Notes under the pieces: generated by a model
The model's input: the letters and a program-made list of their open reading frames with translations, nothing else
Told to the model about the DNA's origin: nothing
Database searches by the model: none
Shown: positions 1 to 7,555 of the stretch, one piece after another
Layout: each line of letters opens with the position of its first letter
Numbering within the stretch: the first letter of the stretch is position 1
Assembly (NCBI RefSeq): GCF_000242435.1
Contig: NZ_JH591188.1
Location: 260,498 to 324,497 of the forward strand
DNA length: 64,000 nucleotides
Direction of reading: 5' to 3'
From: Dialister succinatiphilus YIT 11850
GTDB lineage: Bacteria > Bacillota > Negativicutes > Veillonellales > Dialisteraceae
Made by a program: the position numbers and the translations under genes

Positions 1-1
1 G

Positions 2-640
2 AACGTACTCTTTGAAGGCGCCCAGGCTTCCATGCTGGACTGCGACAACGGTACCTATCCCTTTGTTACCTCTTCCCATCCTACCGCTGGCGGTGCCTGC
101 ATCGGCGCCGGCATCGGACCTCATATGATGCAGAACATTTTCGGCGTAGTGAAAGCCTACAGCACCCGCGTAGGCCAGGGCCCGTTCCCCACGGAACTTC
201 TGGATGAGACCGGAGACTACATCAGAAATACGGCTCACGAATTCGGCACCGTCACCGGCCGTCCCCGCCGTGTAGGCTGGCTGGACACCCGTGCTGTCCG
301 TTACGCTGCTGCCCTGAACTCCTTCGACTACCTGGCCATTACCAGACTGGACATTCTGGATGACATGGAAGAAATCAAGGTCTGCACAGGCTATGAATAC
401 GAAGGCAAAGAAGTGGAAGAATATCCGGCTGACCTGAATTTCCTGGAAAAGATTACTCCTGTATACAAGACCTTCAAAGGCTGGAAACAGAAGATTTCCG
501 ACATCCGCAGCTACGACGAACTCCCGGCTCTCTGCAAGGAATACCTGGAAGGCATTTCCAAACTCATCGGCGTGCCCATCGGCATCGTGTCCGTAGGTCC
601 CAGCCGTGAACAGACTATCGTAATCAAGGATGTATTCTGA
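2..640 (+). CDS. purA: adenylosuccinate synthetase, C-terminal part (5' end outside window)
   Basis: Catalyses IMP + aspartate + GTP to adenylosuccinate, the first committed step to AMP, in the cytoplasm. The reading frame is open from base 2, so the gene runs off the left edge. The visible part begins with the conserved FEGAQ segment of the family and continues through the TSSHPTAGGA and VGWLDTRAVRYA segments to a normal C-terminus ending in IVIKDVF. About 213 residues of an expected 425-430 are present. An internal ATG at 32 lies inside the conserved core and is not the start. A strong terminator follows immediately, so the gene ends its transcription unit. Identification is secure from the conserved segments. 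Confidence 0.95.
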   Translation, partial: NVLFEGAQASMLDCDNGTYPFVTSSHPTAGGACIGAGIGPHMMQNIFGVVKAYSTRVGQGPFPTELLDETGDYIRNTAHEFGTVTGRPRRVGWLDTRAVRYAAALNSFDYLAITRLDILDDMEEIKVCTGYEYEGKEVEEYPADLNFLEKITPVYKTFKGWKQKISDIRSYDELPALCKEYLEGISKLIGVPIGIVSVGPSREQTIVIKDVF

Positions 641-648
641 TATCCACT

Positions 649-681
649 AAAAAAAACGCTCCGAAAGGGGCGTTTTTTAGT
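649..681 (+). terminator. rho-independent terminator of purA
   Basis: An A-tract leads into the stem ACGCTCC / GGGGCGT with a GAAA loop, followed by a run of six T. It begins 9 bases after the purA stop codon. Confidence 0.9.
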
Positions 682-689
682 GTCAAATT

Positions 690-1563
690 GGAGGGCGGGC
701 TGTATTCCCGAAAGTAAGAGGGTTCAGGCGCCTTTCGGCGCCCTTTTTATATTTGCGGCGCGAGCCGTCACCACACCCTCTGAACCCTCATGTGCGCATT
801 CTGCATAGAATGCGCAAGTCAGCCGAAGTTGGCCCTGCGTAGAATGGTATTGGAGCAACATTGTCATTCTTACCCACGTACACCCTTTTGCCACTTCGTG
901 GCACTTCACCCACAGGGAAGCGTGTCACTGGATTCGCGGGTCGCTTCTCTCCCCTATGAATCCAGTTCCCTTGCCACCTCAAGGGGAAACGAGAAAATTA
1001 GAGGTGTCTTCCTCTTGTCGGCTGACCGTTCGCAGGCGTGCCCAATGTCTGCTATCCGCTATCCGCTATCCGCTGTCCGCTGACTGATGGCTGTCAGGCT
1101 GTTTGAAGTCCAGAAGGTTTTTGCGATATGAAAGAAAGGCGAAGCACGTAACGCTGACTTTATACTCATCGCCCAAGAGGGCGATACCACAACCCTCGGG
1201 GCCAAAGGCCCCGTCAAACTTAAGAACCTTCCGGCCAAGGGCCGGTCAATCCTAAGAACCTTTCTCCCTGCCCCCCTGAGCGAAAGCGAACACAACCTGC
1301 CGCCATTAGGCGGCCATAACCCTCGGGCCAAAGGCCCGTCAACCCTCACGCCCGCAGGGCGTGTCCACGGGCGTAGCCCTCTGAACCCGGGCCACCCAGT
1401 GGCCCCATGGGCGATACCACAACCCTTGGGCCCACAGGGCTCATCAAACTTACGAATCCTCCGGCCCATTGGGCCGGTCAAACTTAAGAACCTTTTTCCA
1501 CAACCTTTCTACACAACCCACGGCGGAGCCGTGCCCCTTCGCGCCCAACAGGCGCGGCCCCCC
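690..1563. repeat. gene-free spacer filled with hairpin-module repeats
   Basis: No credible gene in about 870 bp. The spacer is built of short palindromes joined by conserved linkers. At 699-745 is the start of the composite element (cgaaagtaagagggttcag followed by GGCGCCTTTCGGCGCC), without the rest of that element. At 754-778 is a TGCGGCG...GCC(G)CCACCACA module. At 799-838 is an eight-base inverted repeat plus aagtcagccgaagttggcc. At 890-990 is the CACTGGATTC...GAATCCAGT module. At 1148-1185 is the CGTAACGCTGACTTTATA module. At 1190-1560 is a run of hairpins (GGGGCCAAAGGCCCC, CCGGCCAAGGGCCGG, CACGCCCGCAGGGCGTG and others) joined by gtcaaacttaagaacc-like linkers. Six-frame ORFs here are translations of repeats. 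Confidence 0.8.
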
Positions 1564-2316
1564 TCACGCCTTGGCCAGTACCAGGAAAATAAGCCCTGCC
1601 AGGAAGAAGAGGATATAGGCCGGCAGGCGGTAGTCGGTGTAGAAGGTATCCTCCTCCCGCTCCACTTCCTGGTAGGGGCGGGCATGGAGATTTTCATAAT
1701 GGCTTTCCGGAATGAGACCTTTGTAAAGTTCTGACAGGTACTGGGCATAGGCCAGGGTTTCCTTGGAAAAGAACCAGAATACCGGCGTGTACAGCGGTGC
1801 CTTGTCCCGGGTACAGAGATAGGAAAGACTTTCGGTGATGAGGCTCTTTAAAATTTCATCGGGATTGTCCAGCTTCCTTTCCGCCTTGGCCGCCATATGG
1901 TCAAAGAGCTCGTGGCAGGCTTTGATTTTTTCTTCGGAATAAAGGAAGGGAAGATTGTCCGGCAGGAGGGATATGTCACCTACGCCCCTTCCGGGGTCCG
2001 CTTCTTTTTTCAGAAACTCCGGGAAATCCTTCTCCACCCTGTCGAAACCGGCGTATATGCTCAAAAGGGGAGGGTAGTCCCGGGCAAAGTCCTTCAGCAC
2101 GAATCGGGCGATATAGAGGCGAAGCACTGCGTAATCGGCAAGGAAGCGGCACCAGCCTGCCCGGTCCCGTTCCAGCATGATGATCCTTTTCTTTTTCAGG
2201 AACAGACGGAAAATCATATGGAGCCCGTAGCTGCCCTGGGGCTTGGCCATGTAGGAAAAGAAGGCCCGCTGGCATATGGTGATGCCCATATTTTCCAGGT
2301 ATTCCGTCATATCCAT
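1564..2316 (-). CDS. hypothetical tail-anchored membrane protein, paralog A
   Basis: A 250-residue protein of no family I recognise. It is mostly charged and helical and ends in one hydrophobic segment (about residues 231-248, LPAYILFFLAGLIFLVLA), with no N-terminal signal. It is therefore probably a tail-anchored inner-membrane protein with a cytoplasmic body. The start codon has a good ribosome binding site (ggaggtctcttta before ATG). Its N-terminus aligns by eye with the neighbouring protein encoded at 2425-3072: both start with a Met-x-x-x-Glu-Tyr pattern, a Ser-Tyr motif near residue 20, and an LYLAE/LYIAR helix, and both end in a single C-terminal membrane helix. The two are same-strand neighbours about 108 bp apart and look like a diverged tandem duplication. 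The 3' side runs directly into the repeat block. Confidence 0.7.
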   Translation of the reverse strand: MDMTEYLENMGITICQRAFFSYMAKPQGSYGLHMIFRLFLKKKRIIMLERDRAGWCRFLADYAVLRLYIARFVLKDFARDYPPLLSIYAGFDRVEKDFPEFLKKEADPGRGVGDISLLPDNLPFLYSEEKIKACHELFDHMAAKAERKLDNPDEILKSLITESLSYLCTRDKAPLYTPVFWFFSKETLAYAQYLSELYKGLIPESHYENLHARPYQEVEREEDTFYTDYRLPAYILFFLAGLIFLVLAKA

Positions 2317-2336
2317 TAAAGAGACCTCCCTTTCTA

Positions 2337-2378
2337 TCAGAGAAGCATGGATCCTTCAGAATCCATGCTTCTTTATTT
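2337..2378. terminator. perfect hairpin between the two paralogous genes
   Basis: Arms agaagcatggat / atccatgcttct flank a short loop. On the plus strand it is followed by ttatttcc. On the minus strand, the direction of both flanking genes, no clear T-run follows. It could be a weak terminator, an attenuator or an mRNA-stabilising hairpin between the two minus-strand genes. Confidence 0.4.
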
Positions 2379-2424
2379 CCTATGATCTCATTGTACTCCA
2401 GGCGTTTCGTTTTGGATAGTGGAT

Positions 2425-3072
2425 TTACAGGAGCATCACCAGACAGCTCAGGGCCAGGCCGGTGAGCAGGGCGAAAAGAGAGGAATTTTCCCCCGCTTCT
2501 TCTGCAAAAGCAGGAAGGGAAGGGGTGAATTTTCTGGCCCCCTGGCAGATGCGGCAGGGCGTAAGGGAGGAAAGTTTCACGGACAGGTGGGAAAGGAAAG
2601 CCTTCGTTTCAGCAGAAAGGTAGGAAATCAGTTTCCCATCGGCCCGGCATCCGGAAAGGGAAGCCAGGGCAGCCACCATTTTTTCCATGGAACCGCTGCA
2701 GGCTCTTTCCAGCTCATGAAATTCATGAAACCGCTGCTTCACCTTTCCTTCATCCGGCAGGGACCCTATGCCCAGAATCAGGGAAGACCCTTCCAGATTC
2801 TTCAAAAGAGACAACGTGCGAAGAGTAAGGGGAAGGTGGGACAGCCCTTCCCGAAGGCCGCTGGCCATTTCATCCATGCAGCCAAAGCCGCTGGGGAAAC
2901 GGCGGATAGCCTTTTCAGCCAGGTAGAGGCGAAAGAGAATGTAGTCCCATACCAGGCCGTGGTCTACAGGTCCGGCGGCAGACAGCAGGCTGCCGGCAGG
3001 GGAAGTATAGGAAAGAAGCGCCGCTTCAATGACCCGGTATCCTTCGTATTCCATGTACTCTTTGTTATTCAT
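2425..3072 (-). CDS. hypothetical tail-anchored membrane protein, paralog B
   Basis: A 215-residue protein of unknown function. The start is set at complement(3070..3072) because a ggaggt ribosome binding site lies 6 bases upstream and because the N-terminus from here matches the neighbouring paralog; an in-frame ATG 66 bases further upstream has no such site. The body is helical, with LRTLSLLKNLEG and several Cys residues (ACSGS, SGCRAD, PCRICQG). It ends in a single hydrophobic segment (LFALLTGLALSCLVMLL) suggesting a C-terminal membrane anchor. It is probably upstream and cotranscribed with the 1564-2316 gene. Function cannot be inferred from context. Confidence 0.7.
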   Translation of the reverse strand: MNNKEYMEYEGYRVIEAALLSYTSPAGSLLSAAGPVDHGLVWDYILFRLYLAEKAIRRFPSGFGCMDEMASGLREGLSHLPLTLRTLSLLKNLEGSSLILGIGSLPDEGKVKQRFHEFHELERACSGSMEKMVAALASLSGCRADGKLISYLSAETKAFLSHLSVKLSSLTPCRICQGARKFTPSLPAFAEEAGENSSLFALLTGLALSCLVMLL

Positions 3073-3120
3073 AGCAAACCTCCCGTACTGCCCAAAAACT
3101 GTATGCCATGTTCTGATTTT

Positions 3121-3126
3121 ATTATA
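3121..3126 (-). promoter_or_regulatory. candidate -10 box for the paralog B gene
   Basis: The minus strand reads TATAAT about 50 bases upstream of the chosen start, within an AT-rich stretch (3110-3200). No convincing -35 is seen at 16-18 bp spacing. Confidence 0.4.
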
Positions 3127-3324
3127 AAGAAAACGCATAGAATAAATCTAATAAAAAATATCTATGATAGCCTAAAGATTATATTTTGCATCTTACCGGA
3201 TAAATTCCGCATTTCACCGGAGGATAAGAGGAAACATTCTTCCTGTCTGTAGTATAGCCCCGGAGAAGATATAATAAAAATAGGAGAATTTCATGATACA
3301 TATGTGATTATTGTATGAATGAGC

Positions 3325-3865
3325 TGGCGTACTGGGCCCCGCTGTGGATTCAGGCGCCTTTCGGCGCCCGGGTTCTATCGTTCGTGTGCTGCGCACCGAA
3401 CGATGGGTTCAACCCACAGAGCGGGCTGGTTCAGAGGGGAGTTTTATATACCGCTGCCTGGGGCAGCGAAAACCATACAACCGCCTTACGGACAAGCCCT
3501 GACAGGCTTGAGGGTTCTAAAGTTTGACGGGGCTATCGCCTCGAGGGTTCTTAGGTTTGACGCGCCTACGGCGCGAGGGTTGTGGTGGCGCCTCTAAATT
3601 TATAGAAGGCGCCCTCTTATGATAAAACCTAACAACCGGGCTTCGCCCGAGGGAAATCAGGCCGACCTCGCTACGCTCGAGGCAATGCATTCCCCTTTGG
3701 CAGCTGGTGCCAACACCTTTCCATCGGGGGAGGGGGACCGTGAAGCGGTGGAAGGGGGGCCGCCTGAAAGGCGGCACTATAAAACTGCGGCGAAGCCGCC
3801 ACCACAACCCTCACCCCAAGGGCGTGTCCAAACTGCACCGGCGCTGCAGAGTGGTCCCCAAAGTA
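3325..3865. repeat. spacer with composite hairpin element copy 1 and associated modules
   Basis: The composite element occupies 3349-3485: hairpin GGCGCCTTTCGGCGCC, hairpin CGTTCGTGTGCTGCGCACCGAACG, the cacagagcgggctggttcag stretch, then CGCTGCCTGGGGCAGCG. It is nearly identical to 11701-11836, with about six differences by eye. Further modules follow in inverse orientation: linkers of the gagggttctaaagtttgac type around GGGGCTATCGCCTC and CGCGCCTACGGCGCG (3510-3600), then a ttcccctttggcagctggtgcc module (about 3690-3760) and a TGCGGCGAAGCCGCCACCACA module (3785-3805). No gene is present. Confidence 0.8.
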
Positions 3866-3902
3866 TTGCCTTTATTCTCTCTATCGTGTAGCATAAATGG
3901 TG

Positions 3903-3911
3903 TGATATAAT
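3903..3911 (+). promoter_or_regulatory. extended -10 promoter of the 3937 gene
   Basis: TGATATAAT is an extended -10 (TGn plus a consensus TATAAT) 25 bases before the start codon. No good -35 is seen, as is common for extended -10 promoters. It lies just after the repeat block and would drive the small-gene/pseudouridine-synthase operon. Confidence 0.6.
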
Positions 3912-3936
3912 ATAAATCTTTGCAGGGAGGGAGACC

Positions 3937-4143
3937 ATGGAAAATTGGAAGAATCGGATTTCCATAGCCATCACCATGGATGAAGAGGGGCTCACCCTTC
4001 ATTCCGACGGAACAAGGAAGGAAACAAAGGCGCTGCTCACGGCGGCTCTCTGCTCTCTGCAGGGGATTCCCGAAGACCATGTACAGGACGTGGATGCTTT
4101 TCTTTCCGTGCTGGCCAGGTCCTACAGGGAAGATGGAAGATAA
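3937..4143 (+). CDS. small hypothetical protein (68 aa), first gene of an operon
   Basis: A 68-residue soluble protein of unknown family, preceded by a strong ribosome binding site (ggagggagacc, then ATG). It begins MENWKNRISIAITMDEEG and shows an amphipathic helix around TKALLTAALCSL, with no membrane segment or signal. It is followed after about 20 bp by a second small gene and then a pseudouridine synthase on the same strand, so the three are probably cotranscribed. I see no catalytic motif. It is accepted as real because of the promoter, ribosome binding site and tight spacing rather than from homology. Confidence 0.6.
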   Translation: MENWKNRISIAITMDEEGLTLHSDGTRKETKALLTAALCSLQGIPEDHVQDVDAFLSVLARSYREDGR

Positions 4144-4163
4144 ATCGGTTTCCGGGGGAAATG

Positions 4164-4412
4164 ATGGAAGAAAAACAGAATGCCTTAATCCAGGTCATTG
4201 AAAAGGACAAGGGAAAAGTTGAAATTATCATAGACAAGGAGCAGTACAGGCCGCTGATGATATCCCTGTCCCAGGCCATGTGCGGTGCCTTTGACATAGC
4301 TGGCGAACATGACCGCCTTGTTTACCGTGCCATCCGGGAACTGACCCTGCGGGGCATCCGGGAAAGGGACGGCAGGCCCCATGGCGTGACCGGCGGCAGT
4401 AACAGGAGATAA
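4164..4412 (+). CDS. small hypothetical protein (82 aa)
   Basis: A soluble 82-residue protein. Two adjacent ATG codons are possible (4161 and 4164); the second has better spacing from the gggggaa site. It has an EKDKGKVEIIIDKEQYRPLM strand-helix region, a helix with Met, Cys and Phe, and a very basic tail ending in NRR. The stop lies 3 bases before the next start, and the ribosome binding site of the following pseudouridine synthase gene overlaps its 3' end, so coupling is likely. Function unknown. The basic C-terminus beside an RNA-modifying enzyme could suggest RNA contact, but this is speculation. Confidence 0.6.
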   Translation: MEEKQNALIQVIEKDKGKVEIIIDKEQYRPLMISLSQAMCGAFDIAGEHDRLVYRAIRELTLRGIRERDGRPHGVTGGSNRR

Positions 4413-4415
4413 TCT

Positions 4416-5321
4416 ATGGAAGAATGGACCATCAGGGCCGGGGAAGCCGGGAAGAGGCTGGACGCCTTTCTTATGGAAAGAAAGGGCTGGAGCCGGTCTT
4501 TTTTTATGAAAGCCCTGCGCACGAAAAAAATCAAAGTGAACGGGAAAAGGGAAGAGCCTTCTTACCGGCTTAAGGAGGGGGACAGGCTCCGCTCCTTTGT
4601 GCTGGATGAGAAAAGGCCTCTGCCGCCGCCGGATATTATCTATGAGGATGACCATATCCTGGCGGTCAATAAGCCGGCAGGCCTTCTTTCCCTGGATGTG
4701 ACAGGAAAAACAAAAGACACCATGCTGGACCGGGTGAACTGTCTTCTGGCGGAAAGGGGAGAAACGGCGGCCTTCCCGGTGCACCGCATTGATTTCAATA
4801 CCAGCGGCATCCTTCTTCTGGCTAAAAAGAGAGAGGACAGGGACCTGCTGGACCGGCTGATCCGGGAAAGGAAAATCAGGAAATCCTACCTCTGCGTGGC
4901 AGAAGGGCGGATGACGCCACCCAAAGGGCGTCTGGAGGACCAGCTTTTCAAGGATGCCAGAAAGAACCGGGTCTACGTGGTGGACCATCCGGTGAAGGGC
5001 TCCAAAACGGCGGTGACGGAATATGAAGTGAAATCCTTCCGCCAGGGCCTTTCTCTGGTGGAATGCCATCTCCTCACCGGACGCACCCACCAGATACGCT
5101 GCCAGATGGCCCACGCCGGCCATCCCCTTTTGGGCGATGACAAGTACGGCTCCAAGGAATGGAACCGGGACAAAAAAGAAAGGCGCCAGCTTCTCTGCTC
5201 CTATAAGACCACCTTTGATTTCGCGGAAGAAGGGGGAGCCCTTTCCTACCTCTCCGGAAAGACCATCCGCCTTTCCCGTGTGCCTTTTGTGGAAAAGTAT
5301 TTTAAGGGAGTTATGATATAA
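4416..5321 (+). CDS. RluA-family 23S rRNA/tRNA pseudouridine synthase with S4 domain
   Basis: Isomerises uridine to pseudouridine in structured RNA. An N-terminal S4 RNA-binding domain covers about residues 1-65 (RLDAFLMERKGWSRSFF... VNGKREEPSYRLKEGDRL). The RluA-type catalytic domain follows with VNKPAGL and the signature HRIDFNTSGILLLAK, where the Asp of HRID is the family nucleophile. The conserved LLTGRTHQIRCQ segment and GDDKYG are near the C-terminus. The length of 301 aa is normal. An aggag site precedes the ATG. The target uridine cannot be told from sequence, so RluD, RluC or a YlyB-type role are all possible. Confidence 0.9.
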   Translation: MEEWTIRAGEAGKRLDAFLMERKGWSRSFFMKALRTKKIKVNGKREEPSYRLKEGDRLRSFVLDEKRPLPPPDIIYEDDHILAVNKPAGLLSLDVTGKTKDTMLDRVNCLLAERGETAAFPVHRIDFNTSGILLLAKKREDRDLLDRLIRERKIRKSYLCVAEGRMTPPKGRLEDQLFKDARKNRVYVVDHPVKGSKTAVTEYEVKSFRQGLSLVECHLLTGRTHQIRCQMAHAGHPLLGDDKYGSKEWNRDKKERRQLLCSYKTTFDFAEEGGALSYLSGKTIRLSRVPFVEKYFKGVMI

Positions 5322-5440
5322 GACCTTTGGCTGTATTTCCGAAAAGGAAGAAAAAGCAGCCGTCTTACGGCATCCCGGCTCCATGGGTGCCGGCACGGCC
5401 AAAGACGTGTGCGGACGCTGGCGCCATGACCCCGGCCGAT

Positions 5441-5458
5441 GTATAATACCTGTTATAC
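5441..5458 (+). promoter_or_regulatory. -10 box embedded in a palindrome upstream of the symporter gene
   Basis: GTATAATACCTGTTATAC has six-base inverted arms GTATAA/TTATAC, and the left arm contains a consensus TATAAT (5442-5447). It lies 25 bases upstream of the start of the symporter gene. The overlap of a palindrome with a -10 box suits an operator, but the binding protein is unknown. Confidence 0.4.
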
Positions 5459-5482
5459 ATATCAAATGATAAGGAGAGACGT

Positions 5483-6838
5483 ATGGAAAATCGAGATAGT
5501 TTTAAATCCCGGCTGGGCTTCCTTCTGGTCAGTGCCGGCTGTGCCATCGGCATAGGGAATGTGTGGAAATTCCCCTATATTACTGGAGAATACGGCGGTG
5601 CCGTATTTGTCCTTTTTTACCTCTGCTTCCTTCTTCTCATGGGCATCCCCGTGATGACCATGGAACTGGCAGTAGGCCGGGGCGGCAGGAAGAGCGCCGT
5701 CGGTGCCTACAGGAGCCTTGAAAAACCGGGAAGCTTCTGGCACATTCATGGCTGGTTCTGCGTTCTTGGATGCTACCTCCTCATGATGTACTACACCACC
5801 GTATCCGGCTGGATGGTGGCCTATTTCTGGAAATTTCTCACCGGCACCTTCAGCAGCGTGACCCAGGATGAGATACCGCAGGTCTTTACCGCCATGCTGG
5901 GAAGTCCCTGGGAAATGGGCATCTTCATGGCTCTCACCGTATTCCTGGGGTTCCTGGTGTGCGGACTGGGCCTTCACAACGGGGTGGAACGGATTACGAA
6001 GGTCATGATGTCCTGCCTCCTTATCCTCATTGTGGTGCTGGCCCTTCACAGCCTGTTCCTGAAAGGCGGAGAGCCGGGCCTGGTCTTCTACCTCCTTCCC
6101 GACTGGGACAGGGCCGTGGAAGCGGGTCTTGGCAACGTGGCAGCAGCGGCCATGAACCAGGCCTTCTTCACCCTGTCTCTGGGCATCGGCGCCCTGGAAA
6201 TCTTCGGCAGCTATATGACCGACGACTTCACCTTAACCGGTGAAGCGGTGCGCATTACAGCTCTGGACACCTTCGTGGCCCTCCTTTCGGGCCTCATCAT
6301 TTTCCCGGCCTGCTTTGCCTATAACGTGCATCCCGACCAGGGCCCCTCCCTGATTTTCATTACCCTGCCAAAAATCTTTACCGACATGACCGCAGGCAGG
6401 CTCTGGGGCACCCTCTTCTTCGTCTTCATGACCTTTGCCAGCTTCTCTACGGTGACGGCAGTATTTGAGAACCTCATTGCCTGCGCCATGGATAATTTCG
6501 GATGGACAAGGAAGAAATCGGTACTGGTGAATCTTGTCATTGTATTCCTCTTCTCCATTCCCTGCGTTCTGGGATACAATGTCCTCTCCGGCATGCACTT
6601 CATCGGAGCCAGGGACGTGCTGGACAGCGAAGACTTCCTAGTCAGCAATCTCCTCCTCCCCGGCGGTGCCCTGGTGTACCTCCTCTTCTGCGTTACCCGC
6701 TTCGGCTGGGGCTTTGACAATTACATCAAAGAAGTCAATAAAGGGAGCGGCATGAAAATGCCCCGCTGGATGAAACCCTATTTCCAGTTCATCCTCCCCG
6801 TCCTCATCCTGGTCATTCTGATCCGCGGACTTATGTGA
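5483..6838 (+). CDS. sodium-dependent neurotransmitter-symporter (NSS) family transporter
   Basis: An inner-membrane Na+-coupled importer of the LeuT/NSS fold, usually for amino acids or related amines. The 451-residue protein is a typical bacterial length (11-12 helices). The first helix holds the family signature GCAIGIGNVWKFPYITGEYGG, where the unwound helix binds Na+ and substrate. The second helix carries GIPVMTMELAVGR. The aromatic, Gly-rich NQAFFTLSLGIGALEIFGSY segment corresponds to helix 6. An aggagag ribosome binding site precedes the ATG. It is monocistronic, with its own promoter and a strong terminator. Substrate cannot be assigned; tyrosine or tryptophan symport is known for related bacterial members. 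Confidence 0.9.
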   Translation: MENRDSFKSRLGFLLVSAGCAIGIGNVWKFPYITGEYGGAVFVLFYLCFLLLMGIPVMTMELAVGRGGRKSAVGAYRSLEKPGSFWHIHGWFCVLGCYLLMMYYTTVSGWMVAYFWKFLTGTFSSVTQDEIPQVFTAMLGSPWEMGIFMALTVFLGFLVCGLGLHNGVERITKVMMSCLLILIVVLALHSLFLKGGEPGLVFYLLPDWDRAVEAGLGNVAAAAMNQAFFTLSLGIGALEIFGSYMTDDFTLTGEAVRITALDTFVALLSGLIIFPACFAYNVHPDQGPSLIFITLPKIFTDMTAGRLWGTLFFVFMTFASFSTVTAVFENLIACAMDNFGWTRKKSVLVNLVIVFLFSIPCVLGYNVLSGMHFIGARDVLDSEDFLVSNLLLPGGALVYLLFCVTRFGWGFDNYIKEVNKGSGMKMPRWMKPYFQFILPVLILVILIRGLM

Positions 6839-6842
6839 CATA

Positions 6843-6874
6843 CAAAAAGCGCCCTCCCGGGGGCGCTTTTTTCG
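6843..6874 (+). terminator. terminator of the NSS transporter gene
   Basis: AAAAAGCGCC ... GGCGCTTTTTT forms a GC-rich stem with a six-T tail 5 bases after the stop codon. Confidence 0.9.
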
Positions 6875-6892
6875 CGTCATAGCGGTGCTGTG

Positions 6893-7405
6893 GTGTATTC
6901 TCGAAAGTAAGAGGGTTCAGGCGCCTTTCGGCGCCCGGGTTCTATCGGTCATGTGCTGCGCACTGACCGATGGGTTCGGCCTGGGAACGGCTTCGCCTTC
7001 CGGGCTGGTTCAGAGGGGAGTTTGATATGCCGTGCGGATCTTTATTGTCCCACCGCTCAGCGGGGGGAAGGTGGTGCCGTAAGGCACCAAAGGGGGGAAA
7101 AGACACCGGAGGTGGCTGATTACCGTAGTGCTTACTATGCCATATGACACTGAAAGTAAATCCCGTAACGCTGACTTTATAAGCATTGCCGCAGAGCGGC
7201 AACCCGCCACCTTCAGCGCCGCAGGCGCTGTCGCCCCCTGAGCGGAGCGATGCAACCCTTCTACACAACCCGCGGCAAAGCCGCGCCCCTTTTTTTAAAA
7301 TCTGCGGCGCGAGCCGCCACCACACCCTTTGAACCCGCCTGCCAAAGGCAGGCAGAACCTTCTGAACCCTCTGAACCCGGGCCACCCAGTGGCCCCATAA
7401 GGATA
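6893..7405. repeat. spacer with composite hairpin element copy 2 and modules
   Basis: The composite element is at 6916-7033, preceded by cgaaagtaagagggttcag as at 708-726. Its second hairpin reads CGGTCATGTGCTGCGCACTGACCG: the stem differs from copies 1 and 3 but both arms have changed so that pairing is kept. A ttttccccccttt..ggtgcc module in inverse orientation is at about 7053-7100. The gcttactatgccatatgaca plus CGTAACGCTGACTTTATAAG module is at 7129-7188. The TGCGGCGCGAGCCGCCACCACA module is at 7302-7325, followed by gaaccctctgaaccc repeats with GCCTGCCAAAGGCAGGC. No gene is present. Confidence 0.8.
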
Positions 7406-7448
7406 TCATTGTTTTTCTAAAAAGGCTGTCTTTGTATCATAAAGTACC

Positions 7449-7477
7449 TTGACTTTTGTTGTATAAAGGTATACTAT
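7449..7477 (+). promoter_or_regulatory. promoter of ppsA
   Basis: -35 TTGACT (7449-7454), 17-bp spacer, -10 TACTAT (7472-7477), about 80 bases upstream of the start. The AT-rich segment gtataaaggtatactataaa overlaps the -10 and resembles the sort of site bound by CcpN repressors, but the match to the known operator is only partial, so that link is a guess. Confidence 0.5.
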
Positions 7478-7555
7478 AAATTTGCTGATGCGAAATAGTG
7501 TACAAGAAATTCAAGCTTATTTATTTCTTATCTTCATACCTTAAGGAGGGCTATG

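Noticed and set aside
5322..5440. Riboswitch upstream of the NSS transporter
   Set aside because: Several small GC hairpins are present, but the best -10 box lies downstream of them and no known aptamer core was recognised.
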